In this document: one piece after another, positions 10,870 to 21,600 of the stretch | Layout: each line of letters begins with the position of its first letter | How positions within the stretch are numbered: the stretch's first letter is position 1 | Origin: Rhizopus arrhizus | Lineage: Eukaryota > Mucoromycota > Mucoromycetes > Mucorales > Rhizopodaceae | Assembly: GCA_024220505.1 (NCBI GenBank) | Contig: JAKZZE010000001.1 | Span: 2,542,001-2,606,000 of the forward strand | Direction of reading: 5' to 3' | Length of the DNA stretch: 64,000 nucleotides | Program-made: the position numbers and the translations under genes | Notes under the pieces: model-generated | Seen by the model: only the letters and a program-made list of their open reading frames with translations | What the model was told of the DNA's origin: nothing | Database searches by the model: none

Positions 10870-12606
10870 TTCGGCCATAACTAATTCCATTCCTTTAACT
10901 CAATACAAATTGTTTTAATATAGCTCCTGATGTAATGAGACATAAATGAAAAATAGATCTACGTCTAACAACTGTATAGGGACCTTCATAAAGAGGTGCT
11001 AATTTGTTTGGTCTATGTGGTAGTTTCACCATCACATGAGTACTATTTTCAATTTCAATTAGCATTTTTCTTTTGTTATATTTTTGCTGTATTCTTCTAT
11101 AATTCTTTGTGTTCTGTCTTTAATTTCAGGAAACACTATCTTTTCCATTTCTTTTTATTTTTTTTTCATAAGCTCTTCTTCAGACATATGGTTAAAAGGC
11201 ATTTGTCTTATTTCTTCTTCACTCTTATAGTCTTTTATTTTACTTATGGTTCTTGCATACATCAGAGGAAAAGGAGAGGAATTTGTTCTATTTCTTATTT
11301 TATAATTCACAGCTAATTGAGCTGTAGGAAGATAATAATCACAATCCTGTACATTAGATTTACACATCTTTCTGATTGTATTTAGTGAAATTTTGACAGC
11401 TGATTCAGCACTCCCATTAGCTTGTGGATGATAAGCCGTAGTATAGCGTCTGTCAATACCAAGTGTTTTCAGAATATCATGTTGAAGAGAATTTTTAAAC
11501 TCTCCTCCATTACCAGAGCTTATAATTTTAGGCAAGCCATAGTCTCTAAAGATCCGGACTAGAGTTTTTGCTACTGTATCGGATTGCTTATTGGACAATG
11601 TTCTTAATATTGTATATCTTGTGCAAGTATCTGTAAGCACAAATAAATATATATTGCCATTTTCGGTCACTGTGATGTATCCATCATTCATAACTCGATA
11701 TGAAAACAGTATTAATAAGCTGCATGTAAAATATATCCAATAGATAGGCTACAGGTTAATTCGGATAATCTTCATTAAGGATAAGATGCTGCGTAATTGC
11801 ACGGTTAAATTATATTAAATCCAGGGACTAAATCACAGTCAATCGCAGTCAATCATATACGAGTATTCTATGGATAAATGCTTATGATGACAAAGATAAC
11901 AATGGAGGAACACGTAACCATTATCTATTTGTCATCAGTTATATCATACTCATTAATTATTAATCCATGACATGAAATATTATCCGTGTATGAAAAGTAT
12001 AAATAGAGTATCATTTTCTTATTAAATAAAGCAATCTCTTCATCGAGTCTCGTCCTCTCTTGTTCCTTTCTATTCTTGGATAAATCACACTGGTAATGGA
12101 CCTGCTAAATCTGAAGTCACATGGTCAAAAGGTGCATGTGCTACTATATTAGTTAAGGGATAGTAACCTCTTTTACTAACGTTATGGTTTTGGCATTCAG
12201 AGCATGATTTTACAGTTTCTACTGAATCTTTATAAATGCTAGTCCAATGCATACCGTCGGTATGAATCCTTTGAACAATGCTTTCACTACCAAAATGACC
12301 AAATTCATGGGTTTCATCTAAAATCTTATCTCTCTCTTCCTCAGGAGGGCATATATAGTCTAAAATAGCATGCTTGTTCTTTACTAACTTTACAGCAAGT
12401 ACGTTTACACTTTTATCTTTACTGTAAGCTTTTCTTTTATTCATTGCCTTCTTATTATTCCTATAAGGTATTTTACCCCCTTCCAGCTTGAATTCATCTC
12501 TAGGAGGATACAAGCAGCTAAGTTCATCAGGTAGTATATTTAAGATTCCTTTAATATGCACTACTCTGAAACTAAATTCAATGATTGTTTCAAGCCAGCA
12601 AACCAA
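10870..12606 (-). pseudogene. Old Ty3/gypsy polyprotein relic G4 (RNase H end to integrase)
   Basis: Reading the minus strand from 12606: the end of RNase H (CWLETIIEFSF...ILPDELSCLYPP), the integrase zinc-binding region (HEFGHFGSESIV...CSECQNHN), then the catalytic core resuming at about 11670. There the usual SDNGGEF has become SGNGGEF, so the second catalytic Asp is lost. The YHPQANGSAESAVK segment keeps its Glu. Beyond 11155 it goes out of frame, but KLPHRPNKLAPLYEGPYTVV (about 10990-11050), typical of the post-core region, is still readable. The relic is split by a solo LTR-1 at 11673-12087 and lacks gag, protease and RT. An LTR-2 fragment abuts its upstream edge and may be its own 5' LTR. 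Confidence 0.85.
11673..12087 (+). repeat. Solo LTR of gypsy G1 (LTR-1, 415 bp)
   Basis: TGATGTATCC...GATAAATCA, matching the LTRs of G1 at 13289, 24849 and 38075. It is flanked by the 5-bp duplication CACTG (11668-11672 and 12088-12092). The interrupted integrase frame of relic G4 reads through if the insertion is ignored. Confidence 0.95.
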
Positions 12607-12607
12607 C

Positions 12608-12824
12608 TGTTATGTTCTGGTAAAGTAATTTAAAGGTAGCAATAAAAACCAAAGAATACTTTTTGAGACTGAACTTTATTTAAGACAATCTTAATTGTTA
12701 AAAAGAAATCATTACAAAGTCTACTATTTATATTCTTTTATCAGTTGGCGGGTAAATGAATAGTTATGAGCGTAGATCTAATAATTGACATGTTTGATTA
12801 AAGAATGATGACTGAATCGATTAT
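12608..12824 (-). repeat. LTR-2 fragment, minus orientation
   Basis: Starts TGTTATGTTCTGG, the complement of the LTR-2 end AGAACATAACA, and is lost after about 12824. It abuts the RNase H end of relic G4, so it is either the 5' LTR of G4 with most of the body deleted, or an unrelated insertion. Confidence 0.75.
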
Positions 12825-12939
12825 GTGATATTTAGGGTTTATAATATAAAAAAGTACTAAGTCAATCAACAAATATAAAAATAAGTGAGACTCAAAGTAG
12901 ATTGTCCTTTATTCAAGTTAAAAAATATGAGGGTATTTA

Positions 12940-13288
12940 CAGTGAGTTAAAAAACCGTTTCAGTAAAATTGAAACTCACACATTTATCCTTTTTTTGGAA
13001 GATATATTTAGAGTATACGTGTTCTTTTTTATTATGTTATTATATGGTTTTTTTGCAACAAAGCAATGTACATCTCATCTTAATCTATGAATTACATCTT
13101 AAGCAATGGCCATTTTAAAAAAAGGGGATGACTGAAACGGTTTTTTAACCAGGTAAAAAAATACTAATATATAGTATTTCCACCCTTAGCTTTTATTACA
13201 GCTTGAACTCTAGCCGGCATACTATCAATATATTTACAGCAAATATCTTTATCAAACGTTTCCCATTCAATTTTGATTCTTTCCCATA
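12940..13288 (-). mobile_element. Tc1-like element C, 3' fragment
   Basis: The left inverted repeat starts CAGTGAGTTAAAAAACCG next to TA (12938-12939). An inner, inverted copy of the motif (ACTGAAACGGTTTTTTAACC) lies at about 13131. On the minus strand, 13288-13180 encodes the usual Tc1 transposase C-terminus (YIDSMPARVQAVIKAKGG). Everything upstream in the transposase is cut off by LTR-1 at 13289, and the rest of the element is not found beyond G1, consistent with rearranged G1 flanks. Confidence 0.82.
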
Positions 13289-13703
13289 TGATTTATCTAA
13301 GAATAGAAAGGAACAAGAGAGGACGAGACTCGATGAAGAGATTGCTTTATTTAATAAGAAAATGATACTCTATTTATACTTTTCATACACGGATAATATT
13401 TCATGTCATGGATTAATAATTAATGAGTATGATATAACTGATGACAAATAGATAATGGTTACGTGTTCCTCCATTGTTATCTTTGTCATCATAAGCATTT
13501 ATCCATAGAATACTCGTATATGATTGACTGCGATTGACTGTGATTTAGTCCCTGGATTTAATATAATTTAACCGTGCAATTACGCAGCATCTTATCCTTA
13601 ATGAAGATTATCCGAATTAACCTGTAGCCTATCTATTGGATATATTTTACATGCAGCTTATTAATACTGTTTTCATATCGAGTTATGAATGATGGATACA
13701 TCA
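13289..13703 (-). repeat. 3' LTR of G1 (minus copy)
   Basis: 415 bp, starts TGATTTATC and ends GATACATCA on the plus strand. It is the same length as the LTRs at 11673, 24849 and 38075. The left flank is Tc1-like element C. Confidence 0.93.
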
Positions 13704-13909
13704 TTGCCCCCTTCCAGGTTGGAACAACCGATGAGCATCATGAATAACGAAGAGTACAGGGATCATATCCAATATGATTGCGTAGGCTGTTCATATTAAA
13801 GACGTAAGCGTAGAGGAAAGAGAGAGTATGCTCTTCTGGTATATAATCGATAAAAACCCAAAAAACCTCTTGAGAAAAAAAGTAATGGGAAAAGATCATA
13901 TTCAGCTCG

Positions 13910-16900
13910 TTACTTTGTCTTGTTTCGTTTGTTAAAATTATTAGTCTTGGTTGGAACATTGGTATGATATGAGCGTTTACGTTTGCCAATGTTATTATTG
14001 ACGTTACGTCTTGCCCAGTACTGTTCTATCATACTCATGTCATCAAAACTTGAGGCAGGTTCCCAGGTATCATATTCTGGAGGATAACCTTTCCATCTTA
14101 CTAGGTATTTATAATTACTAGTGTTATTTCCTTTATGTTGGATAATTGCCTGCACATCGTACTGTTGTTGGTCAGCGCGATTATTAACAACGTTGTCAGT
14201 AGAGATGAGTTTGATGTGCGAGGTAGGTACGTCGCGCGATAATAATGTACCTGTTTTATCCGTCAAAATGTAGCTACCATTTTTTGTGACTCCATGTACG
14301 ACAAAGGGGCCCTCGTACCTTGGGTCAGTTTTACTATTTCTATTCACATTTTTTATCATAACTTCGCTATTAGTAGGAAATTGTTGATGTACAATGCGGT
14401 GCTTCTTTGTAAAATACTCGTTGTCAGTTCTTTGAGTAGTCATAATACGGTTACGTATAGCAGGGATTACTATGTTGTTCATATTGTCTAATTTATTTTC
14501 TAGTGCTTTAGCATACTGCTGACTAGAGTTAGGTATTGAGGATTGTGCATTGGAATAATCCTGAAATTCATTTGGTTGTCTATTATACATAAGCACAAAT
14601 GGTCTGGAATGATGTAATCTAGAATATTTGCAATTCATAGCATATTGAATACTAGGAAGGAAAAGATTCCACTCGTCTTTCTTGCCTTGTAATCTTTTAA
14701 CAAGAGCTCGTTTGGCTATTCCAACAAACGATTCGTTAGTCGAATTACCCAATGGGTTATAAGGCAGTGAAAGTCTATGGTCAATACCACAGGTTTCCAT
14801 TAATGAATTAAATATTTCATTAGTGAATTCTGTACCGTTATCTGAACTAAGCTTTTTGGGCCAACCAAAAGTGCAAAAGATGTCTCTAAGTTCATTAGCT
14901 ATGGGTACTGCAGTTTTATCCATTAATGGTCTTAGAATTGTAAATCTTGTGAAGAGATCAACTAGGACTAAAATGAAATTGTGTCCTTCTGTTGATGTAA
15001 TGTTCAGGGTACCAAGATCAATGCAGACGTGATCAAAAGGACCATCTGGTAAAATACTACGGGGAGGGTGATACCCGTGTTTGCCAATATTAAATTGCTG
15101 ACATTCAGGACAATTGGATACTAGCTGCAATGCATCTTTTTTAATATTAATCCAGTGCAAATTGTCATTGTGGATTGTCTTTACAATAGCATCAGCCCCA
15201 AAGTGTCCAAGTAGATGTGCCTTTAACAATAGGTTATGACGTTCCTCTTCTGGTGGTGTCATGTAGTCTACTAGTTGTACAGCTCTTTGTTTTATGTTTG
15301 TACTGTTGTCTGTAGTACGTTTGCTCTGTGACTTTGTATTTTTATTTTTTATGGAAAGTTGCTGAGGATTATTATCTCCCCCCAGTCTTTTTTCCGTATC
15401 GTCTGAAAAAAGACGAGAAAGTGAATCCGGCAACACATTTTCAATTCCTGGACGATGGATTACTTTGAATGTATAGTTGAAAATGGTTTCGAACCAATTC
15501 AGCATCATGGGATTAGGAATGTTTTGGGTGCCAAGATAGACCAAACGTTTATGATCAGTATACAGCGTAAAATGAGATCCATACAACCACTTGTGAAATC
15601 TTTCAAAAAGATAACAGATGGCTAGCAGCTCTCGTTTAGTTGTCGAGTAGTTCATTTCTGACTTCGACAGTGCTCTTGCTGCGAATCCAATATAGCGAGT
15701 TTTATCGTCAATAATTTGATAAAGTACACCGCCAATTCCTGTGTTGCTAGCATCTGTAGCTAGCTGTAATTCATGACGCATGTCAGGTATAGACAGAACA
15801 GGAGCATTAGATAAGGCTGTCTGTATATTTCGAAAAGCCTGTAGGTATTTGTCAGTCCAAATGTGTTCCAATGAACCTTCGTTACGTAGTTTATCTAACG
15901 GTGCGGTCATGGTAGAGAAATTTGGGAGATGACTTCGAAAATAATTAGCGAGGCCTAGAAAGCGTTGTATATCTTTTCCAGTTTTTGGTATTGGCCATGC
16001 TAAAGCATTTGCAACCTTCCTGCTATCTAATGAGAGACTATTGTGACTAGTAGTGAAGCCTAGGATGTTTACAGAAGTTTGCATAAAGTGACATTTATCA
16101 ACGTTAAGAATAAATTTAGCTGATGTAAGTCGTTCGATGACAGTAGTTACGCATTTGATATGTTCCTCAATATCGGGTCCAGTACCGATAGTTAAATCAT
16201 CAATGAAACATGTAACGTATGGCAAGTCATGTAAGGGGGTAGTTAGCACACGTTGGAAATGATTTGGTATAGGGGTCAAACCGAATGGTGCTCTACAGAA
16301 TTGATATTGTTGACCGTTAAATGTAAAAGCTGTGAGGGCTCTATGCTCTTCAGCTAGAGGTAACCGATGAAAAGCTTGTTTGAGGTCAAGTACTGTGAAT
16401 AGTGTCGCAGCACTCATTTTTTGATGCAACTCAGCTATCAATGGTAATTGAAAGCGGTCGGTACGATCTTTTATGAGTATTGCATTGATATGTCTGGGGT
16501 CTATACACACCCGTACATCGTCACTATAATTACCATTAGCATCCTTTTTACGTACAGTCAACAAAGGAGAGTTAAATGCAGTATTAGGAGGAGCTATTTC
16601 AATTACACCATCTGCTAACCATTTATCAACCTGTTCTTGTACTTTAGGCTGGATTGACAGCGCAATAGGATACTGCCGTCTATAAGTGGTTTTACCTGGT
16701 TCAGTTTCCAAGCGAACTATCGCTTCAGGTAGAGGACATGCAGATGTGCTAGGGATCTTAGCATTGGCGCTCAAATATGGCTGTAACGCGTCCATAAGTT
16801 GTTCACGCTGTTGGTGAGTACCAGCGGGTGACTTGTTAGGTTTGATAGGTGAAGGGTCTATTGGATCAGGTATTGTAGAGATATTAGGACTATCCCACGT

Positions 16901-18279
16901 AACAGCTAAACCTGTCAAGTTAATGTTTAACTTAGGCATAAGATCTGTACCAATACAAATAGGTATATCCTTATCAAACTTAAAAATTTCAAATTGATGC
17001 AAGACATTGATTCCGTTATAAAATACTTTTATTTGATCTGTAATAGCAGTTCTAGGTACCAAGGTATTTAAACTAGCTAATTGTAATTTTCCTGAAACAG
17101 GAAAAGTTCTAACGTTTATAATTTTTGCTAGGTCAGGAGAGATCGTAGAAGTATTACACCCAGTATCAACCAAAGCCCAAGTACGGACATTTTCTATAGT
17201 GATGGGTACAAAAAAGGAATCAGTACGTTTGTTATTAAAACTGTGAAGTTTTGTATTAAACGGTTGCAACTTACATAATGATGAGTAGTAGTGGATGTCC
17301 TTGACGGCTTCATCGTCAAGATCCTGTTCTTCATCGTGGCTTTGTTGGTTGGCAGGGTTATATTTAGAAGCCTTTGTACCCATTGGTTTATCTTCACTGC
17401 CAGTCAACTGAAGTGAGCGGAATGCCCTGGTTATGGTAGGTGCAGTAGAGAAGGAGGAAGAGGCAGAACCAGCAGAAAGAGGTTGATTCCTTTTAGGGCA
17501 AACATTTAAATGCTCCCTAGTAAAAGGAGCGTTGCATTTAAAGCAACGCTTACTAGATGTCTCTTTGTTCATATTGCTAGCAATTCCGAGTTCCTGAGCC
17601 TTTTTACAACGATCTGTTGTGTGGTTGCACTTTCCATGGATGATACAAGTCCTTCCATCCGTACGGTGGTTTCTTTTATGAATACCACTGGGAGGGTTCA
17701 ACCCGTTGACTTGAGAGGGTTGGTTATTGAACTTTTTGTTTGACATATTGGGCAAGGTCTGTTGTTTCGTATGAAACTTTCTTGCGATACTAGAAAGGAG
17801 ATTTATGTCATTCTTTGCCTCCTGATCAAGACTGACGATGGCCATGTTGACATGATTTTGGAGACTACTAGTGAGGGAGTTCACAAACAAAATAGCCAAA
17901 AAATCATCAGCTACGGGAGTGGCTTCACGCTTGAGCTTCAAAAAGCGGTCAGTGTATTTTTCCACAGATTCATCAGGTTGCATGCTGATGGTTAACAGCT
18001 CTCTTGAGGCGTGGGCTTGAGCCTCAGTGGATTCAATGCCATATTTCAAGGTTAATTGTTCCTTGAAAATGGTCCAAGATAAATTCTTCTTTACCCGCAA
18101 TTCATCATACCAAGAACGCTGAGTATGGGTAAGGGAGAAAGGGATGAGGCGCTGCCAATGCACCTGTACATCCAAGCGGTACGCAAAGAGGATATCCTCA
18201 AAACGTCGGATACAGTCAGCAATGTCTTTAAAGACGGGCAATGCTGAGTTCTCTACATTACCAGTGTACTGAAACAAAG
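13910..18279 (-). pseudogene. G1 gag-pol polyprotein, main part (split by G2)
   Basis: One uninterrupted frame of about 1455 codons. Order from the N side: gag (FQYTGNVENSALPV onward), two CCHC-like motifs (CIIHGKCNHTTDRC and CFKCNAPFTREHLNVC), aspartic protease (ALVDTGCNTST), RT with active site FIDDLTIG, RNase H (LATDASNTGIGG), integrase with zinc domain (HFGADAIV...CPECQQFN), core Asp (CIDLG), Asp (SSDNGTEF) and Glu (GNSTNESFVG), and a C-terminal chromodomain (YKYLVRWKGYPPEYDTWEP). The integrase has YNPLGNSTNES in place of the usual HPxxNGxxER. The frame itself is intact. It is inactive as a gene only because G2 separates its first 165 codons (24302-24797). Confidence 0.93.
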
Positions 18280-18620
18280 TGTCATGTTTTGACATGTCAA
18301 TAAGATACAGTCTTATCATTCTGGACTAAATCTTTACAAATGAGTTTGAATAAGAATAGAACCTGATAATTATCACTGCCCTAAACAGCCAAGTTTCACT
18401 TTCATCTCAACAGTTGATTATTAACATCAGCCTATAAAATTTTTCTTATACATGTCAAATCATATCGGTCGTAACTATTTTTGTCATCTAATCTCAGGTC
18501 TTGCTCAACTAATATAAATAGCCTTGAAATCTTTCTTTAATAAAAGTATTCGACTTTAGAACTATTGTTCGGTCTCGTTAATTCTTCTTTATCTTATTTT
18601 TGAATACTTAAAACACTTCA
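18280..18620 (+). repeat. 5' LTR of G2
   Basis: TGTCATGTTTTGACATGTC...AACACTTCA. It begins with a short palindrome (CATGTTTTGACATG). A solo copy of the same LTR sits at 33003-33342. Confidence 0.95.
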
Positions 18621-18663
18621 TTTTTTTTAACGAATTCTGAACTCCCAATCACAAAAATCAAAT

Positions 18664-21600
18664 ATGGCTAACGAAGATCAAACTCCTAATACTTTCGCTC
18701 ATGGTGAAACTGATGTGTTTAGAACAAACATAGAGGAGGCATCAAAAGTGATCGAAGATACTGAAATGGCCAATGTGGAAGAAACACCATCTCTTATGGC
18801 AACAAGTTTGGTATCAAACGATGATAAACCCGTTGATGCTGTTATGGGTTTGAGGGTTCATTTAGAAGATCTTAGACAGCAAATTGCTAGGGCTGTGGTA
18901 TCTGGCGCCTCACAAGAACAGCTCTCAAAATTACAAGAACAAGCAGTCAGCATAAAAAACTGTATCATGTTCTTGGACGAAGCACAGGCTTTTTGCGTCT
19001 CACCTCCCATGCCTACAGGTGATATAATCCTTGGTCCTGGCCACGCTACAAATGTTTCTCACCCTCGCTCTGCTCATGTCATCCCACCTGACCTTCCAAC
19101 CTGGCAGTGGCAGGGTAATATTTGGAGGAAAGAAGCTGAAGCACATGATTCAGTAGAAGATTTACTTGACACCTTTGCTCTGATCGTTGAATCAAATGGT
19201 CTATCCGTAGATTCTAGCTGGTCTCGTTTGGTTCCTATCAAAATGAACAGAGATCAGCGATCTTGGTTCAATGAAGTGCTCAAAGGTCGCAACTTGGTTT
19301 GGTCTGAAGTCAGAAAGATCATAGTCAAGACATACGCTGCACAGGACGTAGCTCAAGAGTTAGAGTATATGGATCAGCTGTTATCTCTTAAAATGGCCGC
19401 AGCAGAATCCATAGAAGCCTTCACTGATCGATTCCAAAGAATCCGCAGAGCAGCCAAGTGGGACGATGACATCAAGACTGCCACCATATACAAGCGAGCT
19501 TTACCAGCATTTTTGCGTCAAGAGGTCTCTCGCTCCTTGTTGAACCTAGGAAGAGATCAGCAAGACTCTGTCGCAAAAGTCGCTGCCAAAGCCAGGATGG
19601 TATTGTCATCCAACTTGTGTTCCGAGGTTAACCCACCACCTCGACAAGCTTCTGTCCCCGTCAAGTCTTCATCTTTGTCTCTCTCACCAAATGGAACAGA
19701 GGCATCTAAGTACAACCCTAGGAACTCACATTTGTTGAGCAACTTACAGGGTATAACTAAGAAGTCCTCTTCTCCTAGCAACATCAAAAACAAATTCCAT
19801 TGTGCTATCCATGGCCCGGCCAATCACCCTACAGACAAGTGCAACAAGTACAAGGATTTGTTGAACAGAAGCCCTCCGTTGGTGAACCCTTCCTCCACTA
19901 CAAATAATTCATCAATGTCTTTTGTATCTGTTGCTAAAAGGTGTTATCGTTGTTCTGGTAATGTTCCATGGTCCAGGGAACATGCGGCTAACTGTCCACG
20001 AGACAAGCCCTATCACGGCCCAACTAAGGCCATCCGTTCTGTTCGCTTGGATACATCAAGATCCAATGGTAACAAGCCCAGCCTCACCATCACTCCTCAA
20101 GCTAGACCACAACAGGCATCTTCCAAGGTGTCTAGTGGTGATAGCAACTTGATGGACGTAGATGACGAAGGTTATCCAGTTAACTATGATTGTAAGAAAT
20201 TAACAAAACAGAATGAAGTATTTAAAAGTACTAACCATTCTTTAATTGTACCTATCACTATAGAAAATGTGAACACTATGGCCCTAGTTGATAGTGGTTC
20301 TTCTTTTAGCTCGATAGACACAAATTTTGTTAATAAATACAATATTGCAGTTGATAGAAATGTATCTGGTTCCGTTATTCTTGCTACAAGTGATAATGTT
20401 AGTAAACGTTTCGGTACAACCAAATTTCCATTAAGTGTTATTTACGGTGATAATGATAAAAATCTTATTCATACATCCCATTCTTTTGAAGTCCTTCCTC
20501 TTTCCTTGGATACTGAAGTTGTAATAGGATTAGATCTGATGCACAAGTTAAACATTCTTGTTACCAACTTAGCTATCAGACATCCTAATCTTGCACCAGT
20601 TATTGACAAAGAGATTACGGATGATACACCTGAACCTAACAAAGCTCCTTTCGGTACACCTGAGCAACAAGCTCATTTCCATAATGCTGTTAAACCATTT
20701 GTTGATCAAAATGCCTTAATACCAAAGAATTCATTTTGTACTGTACCCGAGTCAGTTATACGTTTAGATACTGTTAAAGGAAAAACTGCTTACCGTGCAC
20801 CATATCGTACTCCTTTTAAATTACTACCAATCATGCGTGAATGTATTGACACTTGGTTAAAGGATGAAGTTATTGAACGTGCATCACCTAATTCAGATTG
20901 GAATTCTCCTTTAACATTGGCACCTAAGAAAGACTTGCTTGGTAATCTCACAGGACATCGACCCTGTCTCGATCCTCGCTTGTTAAATTCTATTCTTGTG
21001 TCAAATGATAGACATCCTATTCCAAAGATTGAAGAGATTTTCGATCGATTACAAGGATCAACTATCTTTACCACTCTTGATCTTCGACAAGCATTTCATC
21101 GATTCCAAATCTATGAGCCTGATCGTATTAAGACCACATTCACTTTTGAAGGTCAACAATACCAATTTAGAGGTTGTCCATTTGGTTTGAAACATATTGC
21201 TTCCCGTTATCAACGAGTGATTAATATAGTGTTACGTGATTTACCTTATGCACAGGCTTTTGTTGATGATATCATCATATTTTCCAAGTCTTATGAGGAA
21301 CACATCACACATGTGCAAAACATAATTCAGAGATTAACTAAAGTGAATTTGATCCTTAACCCAGACAAGTGTCATTTTGCGCAGTCTACTGTTTACTTGC
21401 TTGGGTTCTGTGTTGATGCCAAAGGGTCTCGACTCGATCCTCGTAAAGTTACAAACGCTTTGACTTGGCCTAGACCTTCATCTGGAAAAGAGATTCAACG
21501 CTTTTTAGGACTGGTAAATTATTTTAGAAAATACTTGCCAAATATTTCTGAAGTCACTGCACCTTTGGACAAATTACGTTTCGAAGGTAAACTTGATAAA

